Source: Neoceratodus forsteri (lineage: Eukaryota; Chordata; Ceratodontiformes; Ceratodontidae). From it: 64,000 nt of DNA. This document shows, one piece after another, positions 11,531 to 22,718 of the stretch (the stretch's first letter is position 1; every line of letters starts with the position of its first letter). Under the pieces are notes generated by a model that was not told the origin of the DNA, searched no databases, and was given only the letters and a program-made list of their open reading frames with translations. A program made the translations under genes and the position numbers. The DNA is taken from contig CM028131.1 in the NCBI GenBank assembly GCA_016271365.2, positions 168,272,501 to 168,336,500 on the forward strand. The letters are read 5' to 3'.

Positions 11531-12190
11531 TAGAGTGTAAATTGCATGCATGCCTACACAGTCCCAGACAGGCACAGGGTGCACAGATTCATAACTGCAA
11601 GCATCTTCAGGATACTTGTCCATGGCCCTGAATCCCCACTGCACGGGTTCATGGGGGGGTGGCAGATGGGTGCAGAGCAGCGGACCTGGCAAGCACAAAA
11701 TTTGATTCCCAATCTTGGTCCCAGAGTGGATCCTACGCATTGCAGGAGCGGAGTTGTGTGGGAAGGCACAGATCCCTTGCCATGAAAAGTATGAGTATTC
11801 ACCCAAATGGCTTCCCCCATCCACCCTGGCAGCTCAAAGGGCTGGGGCAACAGTGTGCAGGGGATCCCACTGCCACTGCACCATGCTGGTAAATGGGGAG
11901 GTATGTAGACACTTAATGCAGGGTCCTCCATGGCATTACATTTTCCACCCAGCCTGGCACTCTGCACCTTTGTGAATGGTGTGGAGTGTGGACATGCCCC
12001 AAGACTGCCCCTGGTGCAGAGGGGCATGATCAGCCAGAGAATCTGGTGCACAACTGGCAGGCACACCATTGGTAGATGTCACCAAATTGCCACTGTGCAG
12101 GATTCTCTCATAGTGCTGCCTATGTGTCTCAGTTACATGGCACTGGGCACTATGCCCTTCTGTGCATAGAGCCCTACAAGTGCACTACTC
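11531..12190. other. GC-richer unassigned segment with overlapping open frames
   Basis: A block that is distinctly more GC-rich than its flanks. The longest frame is antisense, 11554-12069 (171 codons), and it overlaps frames in other phases and on the other strand. I recognise no domain, signal peptide or repeat protein. Several frames open at once is typical of stop-poor GC-rich DNA, so I do not call a gene. It could be an unrecognised old repeat. Confidence 0.35.
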
Positions 12191-12600
12191 TAACATGAAG
12201 GAAGCTGGACCAGACACAGTCATATGTTGTGCTTCAATATTACCTCAGAATTTATTGGAATTAAAAATTGAGTCATCTTCATTGGTCCTTACATTGATAT
12301 ATTAAGATCTTGTTATAAGTAGGAATAGCAGAGATATTTATTGTCTAGAACATCACTATTAATGTTAATAAAAAGAAAACAATGTCACCTATCTTTCTGA
12401 ATGCAGGTAAAATTGCAGGCACATTTGATCCCTGTTTATATAAAGGGGTTTAGGAAGTTAGTGTAGAAATATGGTATCATAGGATAGACAGTTGCTGCTT
12501 TCACACATATACTATTTTCAGCTTGAAAATGTTTTGTATGCTTATCCTAGCTGTGTAATAGTGTGCTATAGTGTATGTTAGAACATTTTATTCATTAAAA
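12191..12600. other. unassigned AT-rich DNA
   Basis: No gene or repeat recognised. Confidence 0.4.
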
Positions 12601-12620
12601 ATCTAGGTTTCCCTAGTTTT

Positions 12621-12688
12621 GTTGTACCATCAATGTGATGTCACAATGTTGTTGCACCATCGTGGGTATGTCACATTGATGATACAAC
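12621..12688. repeat. inverted repeat, 18-bp arms
   Basis: GTTGTACCATCAATGTGA (12621-12638) pairs with TCACATTGATGATACAAC (12671-12688), with 17 of 18 positions complementary. The left arm is also partly repeated in direct orientation as GTTGCACCATCGTGGGTATG (about 12651). Confidence 0.85.
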
Positions 12689-12963
12689 AGCATGGATGAC
12701 TTTTGCGCATGCGCTACTAGTGCGTTGCAGGTGGTCATACAGTGGATGAAATCAAAGGAACAGGAGAAGACAGAAAGTGCTGTTTTTAAAAAAAATCTTT
12801 GCCGGCACTTAGTTACAAATAAATACCGCTGTGGACCGGGAATGAGTGGAGTGTTTGGACATGGCGGGGCAGGTGGGGGGTGGGTCTCTGACATCACGGT
12901 GCAACCAAGGATGAAAGCACAAGCTATTCTTGATTTACTTTTGCCCATACACTATAAAAGACA

Positions 12964-13118
12964 GTGGATGGGCAACACTAAACAACCACATTGCTTCACT
13001 TCTAGAGGTTTTCATGCCAACCGAAAACCTCTCGAGTTTCACTCTCGAGGTTTTCTTGGTTGTCATGACAACCTCTCAAAGTCAACAACAGTGTTGTTGT
13101 TCACTGTTGCCCATCCAC
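12964..13118. repeat. 155-bp fold-back element
   Basis: The left arm begins GTGGATGGGCAACA (12964) and the right arm ends TGTTGCCCATCCAC (13118). The halves are complementary throughout, meeting near 13042 at CCTCTCGAG/CTCTCGAGG. Just outside, TGCCCATACACT (about 12953) can also pair with the left terminus, giving a nested alternative hairpin. There is no coding content. It is MITE-like, and no target-site duplication is recognised. Confidence 0.85.
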
Positions 13119-13139
13119 TATCCTCTATATTATTGTTGA

Positions 13140-13735
13140 TTGAATCAATAATTTAAATTGCATTTAAATGTACTACATAATAATGTTCATAAAAATGTAT
13201 TTGTAAATTTTCTAGGAATTTTTAGTATTGGCACCTATTCACCTTGTCAAATCAATATGTTATGTGATCATGTCTTCTAATGGCAACATCTGTTTAAAAG
13301 TAATTGAAATTTTTGGGCAGATTGAGATAATTTACGGGCAGCTCATTTGAGTAGCCAGTTCAATAAATTTATAGAGCCTGCTGAAATTAGTGCTGTAAAG
13401 CAGGACAGCCCTAAAAAACATGATACTAACAAGGCAACTTTGCCCTGTGATTAAGAGATAGTGGACCTCGATACATAGGGAAGGTAGTGGTAACAGGTCA
13501 GCCGCTGTGTGGTAATGTAACAGATACATTTGTAAGAGTTATTACAGTGATCCCTCTATTATCAGCCAACATCTATATACCCTAAATTTTGTTGAATAAA
13601 ACTGGGTTGTGGATAAAACAGGGTGGCAGATAAAAAGGGAGACAGCATTTCTGGAAAAGGGATAGGAGGTCACACTGGCGATAAGCAAGAATGGAGGATT
13701 GGACAGGCAGATAAAAGAGGGCACACTCTACTTAT
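13140..13735. other. unassigned DNA
   Basis: AT-rich sequence with no recognised gene. Confidence 0.4.
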
Positions 13736-13739
13736 TTCA

Positions 13740-14450
13740 GAACTTGCAGTTTAATGTAACACTGTATGCATTAAATTTAGCTTGACTGACAAGTCCCTAC
13801 TGCAAATACCTAGATGTAAAACCTAAAAGGGCTCCAAAGCTTTCTCTCACTATGCCACACAGCAATGGAACTCCTTACCAGTAACAGTATGCTATGATTC
13901 TTCTCATGCCCTCTTTAAAAAAGAGCTTCTCGCCTACCTACTTGCTTCAAACCCATACACCTGTTTTAAACCTCCATGATCCCTCTCTCTCTCTCTTCCA
14001 TCTCCCATCTGCCTACTGTGTTAAACCCTACCCTTTCTTCTGTTAGAACCATGGCTATGCTCCGCTAGCTGTCTTGGATGATGATTTTGTATGCTGTATG
14101 TTGATTTTCTCTTCATAAATAGTATTTGTTAAATGTGCACTTACTATGTACTTACTTGGGTACTGTATTCTTGTTGCCTAGCTCTCATTACATATTAGAT
14201 AGCTTGTTGCATCTCTAGTGTATATACTCTGCTCCAACTCGAATTTTTTTCTTTTCTTCACCATGAACACATCTCTGCATATCTGTAAATATGCTGTACA
14301 TCTTATTTCCTCCAAATTATGTTATGCTGTACTTGCAATTTTTTTTCTTTGTTTCCCTCATGTTGTAATCCTCCCGGGTCATGGCTGAAAATAGCCATCT
14401 CTATGGCTATCCCACCTACCCAGTAAACAAAAACCAAATAAAATAAATTT
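13740..14450 (+). pseudogene. L2-like LINE 3' end
   Basis: The C-terminus of an L2-type ORF2 is visible near 13850-13960, with SHYATQQWNSLP and an FKKELLAYLLA helix. A pyrimidine-rich 3' UTR follows, then the terminal AGCCATCTCTATGGCT hairpin-like block (about 14391-14406) and an AAATAAAATAAAT tail. It is 5'-truncated. Confidence 0.75.
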
Positions 14451-14802
14451 AATATCACAATTTCTGAGTTCATTGTCTTCTGTTTAATGTTTGCGAGCAA
14501 TGTAGGTGCCTAGACTGGAACCCTCCATCTAAGATAGTTACATGATTTTAGATGCCATTTGCTAGTGTTATTTCCTGGTTCAACACTATAGACACCTTAT
14601 TCTTGAAATAATGTGCTTTAATTGATTGATTGATTAATTAATTAATTTTGTTAGTTGTTGTTAACCAGTTAAGTACTTTAGGCAACAAGTGCCTATTTTC
14701 AGTAATGACGTGAGGTAAAGAAAACTTACAACAGGACACAGGTAAGAAGTTACACATCTGTGATAAAACAACATTATTGAACATCAAATTGCAGTTATGA
14801 CT
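14451..14802. other. unassigned DNA
   Basis: AT-rich, with a TGATTGATTGATTAATTAAT tract near 14620. No gene is recognised. Confidence 0.4.
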
Positions 14803-15142
14803 AGGGCTGTGCAGAATGTTGAATTTACAATGGAACAGAATTCCATGGAATTTTACAAAATTCACCAATTTCCATAATTTGTGGAATTTCAACATTCTGC
14901 ATGCACATTTTTTAATTTTTTTTGCAGACTAATAATCTGCATATTACATAAACCGCAGATTTTTTCTGCAGTGTGAGGAAAATTATGACACGGTTTGCAT
15001 GATCTATGGAAAATTATTCCACAGTTGGCACAGAAATGCTTTGCAAAATACTAACACATTTAAAAAAGAAATTCCACAAAGCATTTCAGAAGTGGAATTG
15101 CCATTCTGTAGCAGTTCTGATGGCAGAATGTTGCACAGCCTT
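14803..15142. mobile_element. hAT-like MITE (about 340 bp)
   Basis: The termini AGGGCTGTGCA (14803) and TGCACAGCCTT (to 15142) are inverted repeats, 10 of 11 matching. They are flanked by AGTTATGACT (14793-14802) and AGTTTCGACT (15143-15152), an imperfect 10-bp duplication with 8 matches. The interior is AT-rich, with GGAATTT/AAATTCC palindromes and no open frame. RGGGCTGTGC termini recall hAT-type non-autonomous elements, whose usual duplication is 8 bp, so the superfamily call is tentative. Confidence 0.7.
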
Positions 15143-15197
15143 AGTTTCGACTCCAAGTACATGTAGAAGACCACAGTAGATCAGTAACAAGTACAGT

Positions 15198-15448
15198 TGC
15201 AGTACAGTCAGCATTAAACTTTAACTCAATTTAGTTGTTAGCCAGTTTGAGTATGAGTTGATTTTCAGTTGGTTGGTGATTTTCAATACAGGCTATCTGA
15301 CAAATAAGTAAAGTTTAATCAGTTGTTACTAGTTGTTAAGACATTTCAACATTTAGAGTTAGAAACTAATTTAAAATAAGTTTACTAAACTGAATAACAA
15401 CTCAGTATAAATAAGCTGGTTTTAAAGTTCATTGCTAACTGTACTGCA
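15198..15448. repeat. fold-back element, about 250 bp
   Basis: TGCAGTACAGTCAGCATTAA (15198) pairs with the block ending AACTGTACTGCA (15448); about 25 of 28 positions are complementary. Weaker complementarity continues inward through AACTCAATTTAG-like blocks. Non-coding and MITE-like. Confidence 0.75.
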
Positions 15449-15459
15449 CTATAAATAAG

Positions 15460-17285
15460 CCATGGTAGTACCTAAGGAAGGCCTGTTTAAAGGAACTGTG
15501 GGAATCAGAAAGCCTCATGTAATTGTGTGGTTCTCATTAATTGCATACAAAGACAAAAATGAATAATTTTAAGTACAGTGGTTATCATGAATAATAATAT
15601 AGCAGTGTGATAGTGGAAGAGACTTTGGGTCCATATTCTGTACCCTTCCTGCTGCACAGATATAACTATGGATGCACATTCACACATAGCAGCCTGGAAT
15701 ACTGCCAGTTCCTCTATCATTTAATTTTGGTAATCTGAGAGGGTATTATAAACATGATCTTAGCAGTATGTTAATAATGTATTCTTTGTAGGGAGGAGAA
15801 TTATTTTTCATTGCATGACTGCATACCATATGTGTTGTCAGTGGTTAACTTGGTCTCTTTAGACAAAACCAATAAAGCACAAAACAACTTATTCCAGAAA
15901 AATGACAAATCTGTGCCTGTCTTCACAGAGGGGTGCCTAGCCATTGCAGAGTTTATACTCTTCGGTGCATTTTCTAATGTTTCATTCTTATACCTTAATA
16001 CACTATTCTTGACAATCACAAGCTTAGTTACCTCCTAAGCTATCACTATTCTTCCAGTCATTGGCAGAAGATTGGGATACACCTCACTGAGCTGCAGTAT
16101 AGCAATGTAGCATTATTTAATTTAATTCTTGAATCAGAAAATCTTTTTGAGGGAGCATCAACTTCTATTTTCTAGCTAACCCATTCTGCTTCATGTTTTC
16201 CCTCAAGTTATTTTATTGGCTACCTCAAATACTTTTGTAACTTTTTATCCACTTCAGGTAGAGATGGGAGTACAGTTCAGTGGTAGATTGAGACCTCACC
16301 CCCTGGACCAGGTGGATCAGTTTGATTCATAAAAAACATGGCTATTTGGAACTTGACTCTGATTTGACCTTGTCCCATTCATGGATCAGGTTCTGATCTG
16401 TCAGTGACCCAGTTCTGACACAGTCTTGATTATGTAAGTTATTTTGGAGCTTAGTTTTTATAAACATTGGCACACACTGGTAATTTTAATCAGTAAGAGC
16501 CTGGTCTAGAGAGCCACCTGGATACACAATACATGGACATATCCAGGCCATGATGTTCACAAGTTGCAGCCCAGAGGGCTGGGAATCTGGAGGCAGGGCT
16601 AAGCTATCCTGGGTATACCACAACAGGACCTTGGGGGACATGGACATAGTGCCATCCCAATTTATTGCAGATCTCAAAGTTGCATAATGCTGCTGGCCCC
16701 TGTGTACCCCCAGACACGTGAAAATCCTTTTGTGGGACAGAAAGGATGCATATCCCTATTCTCGGCAACACACATGGACATGAGTAAGGTTCAGGACTGA
16801 GTGCTTTGGGGATGCACAAAATGTAAAATGCATGCCTCTTAGGGCTGGGATCCTTTTGAGGATTAGGGCCAAAATTTTGTGTTCACTTTTAAAAATTTTT
16901 TTCATTTAATTTTAAGGTTTAAGCCCATTGAATAAGCATATTCACAATTAGGACCCAGTTCAAATCTCAATGCAGGTTACACATATACTCATACTACATC
17001 AGATATAAGGTCATTATAAAAAAAATTAAAAATGTTAAAACATCCTGGCAGTTAATATACATATAGTGCAACTGCATTAGTCATAAGAAACTCAAAAATA
17101 TGAGCAGTTAGGAAAGGTGGTAAAATATAATTTTTAAACCTAGAAATTGTGGGATGCTTCATGTGCACGCATCCAAAAGGGTGGAAGGGAATTACTAAGA
17201 ACAAGCACAAAATTACTAAACAAAAGTGCGCAGACGGGGTAGTTTTTGTAATGGGAGATGTAAAATGCAAAAAGATGGGCATCAC
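15460..17285. other. unassigned DNA
   Basis: I find no recognised gene, LINE domain or tandem array. A slightly GC-richer part (16490-16830) has short antisense frames with no recognisable domain. Confidence 0.4.
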
Positions 17286-17504
17286 ACAAGGAAGAATTAA
17301 TTTCTTAAGGAATAAGGTCTGGCAACTATTCAGGAAGCTGCCCCAAAATACATTTGTTGGAGAAAATTAACCTACAAAGTCTCCTTCTGTCAGCCAGAGA
17401 GATCCATCCCAGCACCCATTAACAAATCATTGTTAACTGGTGAGTTTCCATCTGACTGGAAAAATGCAATTGTTGTGCCAATTTATAACAAACTCTGGCC
17501 AGAG
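17286..17504 (+). pseudogene. LINE RT fragment, left part of a split element
   Basis: The plus strand reads LLTGEFPSDWKNAIVVPIYN near 17425-17487, the segment just before the RT fingers in CR1/L2-type ORF2 proteins. The expected continuation is found only at 19222, after composite repeat copy D, so the LINE was interrupted. Confidence 0.75.
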
Positions 17505-19200
17505 CTGATAGGGCTGTGAAGCACTACCAAGTGACAAAAGTTACACATGTGCGTGTAAGTTATTCAGTGCCCAGGAGCAACTTGGCCATATGTTGGAGGT
17601 GTTAAACCAAATTTTCAACATGGCCTTTTTTTGGACCCCTTCTCATGAACAATGCCAGTTTCACTTTGTTCAATTGTCCTGAAAGGTGATTGTGCAGACC
17701 AAATGTGCTATTTGTGCCACAGGTGAGAAAACACATTTTGGCAGGTCATGGAAAATGACAGTTGTACTGTTGTGAAGTAGGTGTACAAGAATGGCAATGT
17801 GAAAAATGTGAAGTGAAAATATAAAAAATTAGCAACGTTAGGAGCGTGCGTTGAAAGTGCACAATGCACGCTCGTAAAGCAGTTATTTCTTGGAATTATT
17901 TCATCCAATTTTCAATAAGGTAATTTCTGGACCCCTCCTCATGAATAGTGTCAGTGTCATTTTGCTAAATTATCCTGAAAGGTGATTGCACAGAGCAAAT
18001 GGGCTATCCTGCACCAGAGGTGTGAAAACACATTTTGGGCTCATTATGGAAAATGACAGCTTTACCGTTTTGAAGGAGATGTGCAAAAATGGCAATGTTA
18101 AAATGTGGAGTGTAAATATTAAAAACTGGTGATGTTAGGAGCATGAATAGAAACTGCGTAATGCATGCTCATAATGTAGTCATTTTTTGGAATTTTTTCA
18201 CCAGATTTGCAATGTGGACTTTTTTGGGACCCCACCTCATGAACAGTGGCACTGTCATTTCATGAATCAGCCCCAAAAGGTGATTCATCCCAGTGACCAT
18301 GAAATCACTTTGTGGGACTGAGTAACAAAACAACAGTGACAGTTTTCCTGAGGCCGGATCCCAAGAACCCCATGTTGAAAAGTTGGGGCAAAAATTCCAA
18401 AAAGTGACTGAGATATCAGCATAAGTTGAAACCTCCATTGAATGGCTGTATAGCACGCTTACCTTTAATTCTTCAGTTAGCGGTTGGGCTTTGAAGAGTG
18501 CAGATGTGTCAGGGTCCAGAGAAGATAACAGCGTCGACCTCTGAAGGTAATTTAGGGGTAAGGGAGGTGTGGGGAGGTGGGTGCTCAGTGAGAGGGTGGA
18601 GGGGGAGGGGGACTGCAGCGATGACGAAGGACCATTTTAGTTTTACAAGGAGAAAAAATGCAATGAAAGACTGTTTTTTAATTTACTGGAACACATATAA
18701 AACAGCATATTTCAGCACACTGGGGTGGGCTCCCAGTGTGCCACATGAATGGGGAAAGGGAATGTACAGGATGCTGACGTGGGAATTGGGCACCCTGTTG
18801 TCAGGCATCACGTGGGGAGGGGTGCAGCAGGGAAAATGAAACGTGACAACGAGGGACTGTTTTCTACTTTTTAGAAATAAAAGAACAAACATTTTTGCAC
18901 ATTGGGGTGAGATCCCAGTGTGTGATATGAATTGGATGGGGGGTTGTACTACAGTGAAAGGCATTTTGCCATTCACAACATGGTAGCAGCCACAGAACTG
19001 CACATGAGCACAAGTCATGCACATGCGCAGTTCACGCATCGGAATGCAGAAGTAACAGCAGAAATAGTGCAGCTGTTATTCCATAGGCTGATCGTGGAGG
19101 GGTTTAAGCTCTGTTGAGCTTTCAGAAGGATACTTCCAAAGTCCAATGGAAGCTGTTGTGAGACTGGCCATTTTCAGAGCTACAGGGCTCTTGCAGAATG
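17505..19200 (-). repeat. composite repeat, copy D (reversed, inserted in a LINE)
   Basis: In reverse complement this copy follows the same order as A-C. The GC-rich block with CACACTGGGAGCC-like phrases lies at 18700-18930. The AGAGTGCAGATGTGTC landmark is at about 18496, followed by units of about 298 bp at 17600-18470. The small hairpin marker CCTGAAAGGTGATT recurs at 17678 and 17974, with a degenerate form near 18273. TAGGGCTGTG near 17508 and CACAGCCCTA near 19217 are inverted around the insert, but I see no matching target duplication. This is the most diverged copy. Confidence 0.75.
17600..18470 (-). repeat. 298-bp-type tandem units in copy D
   Basis: Three successive units, with landmarks at 17678, 17974 and about 18273 (spacing 296 and about 299). 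Confidence 0.8.
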
Positions 19201-19204
19201 GCTG

Positions 19205-19811
19205 TAGGCTCCACCCACAGCCCTAAAAAGGGCAATAAGAGTATGACAAACAACTGCAAACCAATTAATCTCACTTCAATTATATGTAAGTGTATGGGGA
19301 AAACATTAAAGGGCAGAATAGTGAAGAAAATATCTGTAAAAAACTTGAGTGACTCAAATCAATATGGTTTTAATAAGGGAAAGTCATGCACCAGCAGTAT
19401 GATTTCCTTCTATTAACCAGTCAGTAGAAGTATTGATAGGGGTATACCAGTTGATGTTCTGTAGTTTGACTTTAAAAAAGCCTTCAATAAGGTACCACAT
19501 ACATAACTAATAGCAAAACTATCCGAGTTCAGATTTAACTCTTATCTGACAAGATGGATTTCAGAATAGTTGACAAATAGATCTCAGAAAGTGTGGGTCT
19601 CTAATCAGTTATCGAATGAAATCACTGTAACAAGTGGTGTTCCCCAAGGCTGTGTATTGGGCCCCATATTATTTGGGATTTTTGTAAGTGACACAAATAC
19701 TGGTATCCAGTGTCTTTCCAAAGTGGCTTTCCAAATTTGCAGATGACACAAAATTAAGCTTTGAAGTTGACACACTTAATAAAATAGATGTAATTCCATC
19801 AGATTTGAACC
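19205..19811 (+). pseudogene. LINE RT fragment, right part of the split element
   Basis: Continues the LINE of 17286-17504. Visible blocks are NCKPINLTSIICKCMGK (about 19255), QYGFNKGKSCTSSM (about 19360), FDFKKAFNKVPH (motif A, about 19465) and SGVPQGCVLGPILFGIFVSD (about 19636). The YADD region near 19738 is out of frame. Frames change several times. A minus-strand CR1 begins at 19812 and truncates it. Confidence 0.85.
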
Positions 19812-22533
19812 ATACGAACATACAAAATTAGCCAGCAGATAAAGGCCTATCGGTCTATCAAGTCTGCTGTATTTTGCAGCTAGCCACCCTACTCCGCATC
19901 TGCCCCTCCCTCCCTCCACATTAACCCTCCCTCTTACCCTGTCCCAGCCCCTTTTGAAGCAGCTCACTGTTTTGCATGATACCACTTCTGCTGGTAGCGT
20001 GTTCCAATTGGCCAACACCCTCTCTATAAAAAAGTCTTCTCATCTCCCTCCTGAACCTACTCCCTTACAGTCTTATAACATGGCCTCTAGTATCCCTCCC
20101 CTCTCTTGCTTTGAAAAGCCCTTCTGCCCAGTCTTGTTTATGCCTTTCATGTACTTGAAGGTCTCTATCATATCTCCCCTATCCCTCCTCTCCTCCAGTA
20201 AGTACATGTTCAGTTCCTTCATTCTGCTCTCATTCTGTAACTTCCCAAGCCCCAGGATCATCTTTGTTGCCCTGTGTTACTCTGCTTTCAGTAACTTAAT
20301 TTCTTTCTTCAGGTATGTGCACCAAAACTGCATGCAGTACTCTAGGTGTGACCTCACCAGTGTTCTACATAATGGCAGAATAACCTCCCCCTCCTTGAGG
20401 TTATACCCCTTGTAATACAACACAGTGTTTTATTGGCCTTTGCAGCCACTTCCCTACATTGAACTGAGTTCTTCATTGATCATGTTATAAGTACCCCCAG
20501 ATCCTTTTCTTGCTCGGTCACCTCAAGCTGTACACCACCCAGATGGTAGCTCCTTCTGGGTTTTTTTGCCCCAAAGTGCAGCACCTTACACTTTTTGGCA
20601 TTAAACCCCATTTGCCAGACGTCAGATCAGGTCTCTAGCTTTGTCAGATTCTCTTGCAACCCCTGCCAGCCTACTAGGTCATCTACCACTGCTTCCATCT
20701 TGTTGTCATCTGCAAACAGTCTGATCTTGCTCTTGATACCCACTGAAATGTCTACAATGAATATCTCAAATAACACTAGTCCCAACAATTTGCCCTGCGT
20801 AACTCTGCTCATCACTGCCTATGGTGATGAAAGCACCCCACCCACCACCAATCTCTGCTGCCTCCCCCATAGCCAGTTTCTTACCCATCCCACCATCTTA
20901 TCACCCATCCCTGTGTCTTCTAGCTTACCTCCCAATTTCCTATGTGGCACACAGTCAAAAGCCTTTCTGAAGTCCAGGTACAGGACACCTACTGCATGGC
21001 CCCTGTCCAACTGTCTAGTAACCCAGTCATAGTAATCCACCAGGTTGGTCTGACAGGATCAGCCAGTGACAAAGCCATGCTGTTGGCAGTCCTGCATCCC
21101 ATTGGCCTCCAGAAGAGCCACCAACCTCTCGTTCAGAATTGTCTCCATCAGTTTCCCCACTATGGATGTGAGGCTCAGTGGCCTATAGTTCCCTGGTTCA
21201 TCCTTGGGGCCACTCTTATGGAGAGGTACCACGTGAGCCATCCTCCAATCCTGAGGGACACACACCAAGTCCAATGAGGCACTGAACAGGTCTGCCAAGG
21301 GCCCTGCCAGTTCCTTCAGTACCCAGCCGTGGATGCCATCTGGCCCTGGTGCATTTTGTCCACCCTCAGCCCCCTCAAGCCTTCCAGCTCCCTACTTTCT
21401 GTAATAACCCCTCCCCCTCTGTAGCTGCCTTCCCTCCCTCTTGGGTATCTCCCCTGCTTTCTCATTAGTAAATACAGAGCAGAAGTATTCCTTAAGGGAT
21501 TTTGCCTTTTCCTCCCCCTTTCCACCCACCCCCTTCCTTCCTAATCTTGCTATCTGTTCCTTATAGCTCATTTTTCCCCTGATGTACCTGAAGAATTCCT
21601 TCTTCCCCTCCTTAATGCCTTGAGCCAGCCTGAGTTCCATGGATGCTTTTGCTGCTCTTACCGCCCTCATCACTTCCCTTGCTTCCCTCAGGTACTCCTC
21701 ATTGTCCTCCCCACTCCCTGATTTCTTGTATCTCCTAAAAGCCAATCTTTTTTTCCTTACCTTTTCCATAACAACTCTGCTCATCCAGCTTTGCCTTTTT
21801 GCACTAGCCTTCTTGCTCCGAGCCCAGATGCAGGATTTGGTTGCCTCCCCATCCCCTTCATTATGAGCTCCCATCTCTGGTTTGTGTCCATCCCAGACTG
21901 GCTTCTAGCTAGGTACCCTTTTGCCACTTCCCCATCCTCAAAAAATTGGCCCTTCTGAAGTCCAATATCTCTGTGTTGAATACAACTCAATCTTTACCCA
22001 TATTCAATGTGAACATTACCAACTGGTGGTCACTCCCTGCCAGAGGGTCATACACCCTCGGCTCCCTCACACATTCCCCTTTTGTCAATACTAGCTCAAG
22101 GGTGCCCCCCCAGTTGGTTCACTGACCATATATATCAGTAAGCTGTCCCGGAAAGCATCCAGCAGCACCTGCTCCCATCTTTTGTTGGTGGCTGGGGTAC
22201 TCCAATCTACTCCTGTCAGGATGAAGTCTCCCACGCTTCCCTTCCTACATGTCCTCCTAATCTGTTACACCAGTTCCCTGTCTAACTCCTCCATCTGGGA
22301 GAGTGGCTTGTAAACCACTCCCATCTGGAGAATCATATTTCTGGAATCCTGGATCAGCAGCCATAAAGACTCCATACTGCCCTCCTCCCCCTCCTCTGCT
22401 ACACATTTTAATCCCTCCCTCACATAACATGCCACCCTCCTCTCCCATTTGCCCTATCCCTGAAGTATAACCTGTACCATGGTACCACCAGGTCCCAGTT
22501 ATGGTATTAGGTGGCCCATGTTTCAGTGATAGA
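19812..22533 (-). mobile_element. CR1 element 2 (5'-truncated)
   Basis: The 3' terminus is at about 19812 (reversed AACATAC... CAGCAGATAAAGGCC motif). Going upstream on the minus strand come the ORF2 C-terminus, RT, linker and part of the endonuclease. It ends abruptly at about 22530, where another CR1 3' end starts. The missing 5' part is not recognised beyond that neighbour. Confidence 0.9.
19960..22530 (-). pseudogene. CR1 ORF2 (endonuclease remnant, linker, RT)
   Basis: In protein order: an endonuclease piece with NTITGTWWYHG (22470-22520); a basic linker (21392-21874) with MSRVVMEKVRKKRLAFRRYK and FFRYIRGK; RT fingers QDWRMAHVVPLHKSGPKDE and GNYRPLSLTSIVGKLMETIL (21059-21298); motif A YLDFRKAFDCVPH (about 20960); RLFADD (about 20705-20722, catalytic Asp pair kept); and a C-terminal RMKELNMYLLEERRDRGDMI helix (20073-20261). 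Several frameshifts make it non-functional. The Q-G-x-x-L-G motif has changed to QGKLLGLVLF. Confidence 0.9.
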
Positions 22534-22718
22534 AACATAGACTTTGACAGCAGATAAGGACCGCTTGGCCCATCTACTCTGCCTATTTCCCTACCTACAG
22601 GATAAGCTGCAGATCCTAGTTAACCAACAGCCTATTTCTTCCTACCCTCCACAATAATTGCCTTATGTCTGTCCCATGCATTCTTGAATTCTCTCACAGT
22701 TTTAGACCCCACACCTCC

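Noticed and set aside
11554..12069. 171-codon antisense frame as a host gene
   Set aside because: No domain or start context, and competing open frames on both strands in a GC-rich block.
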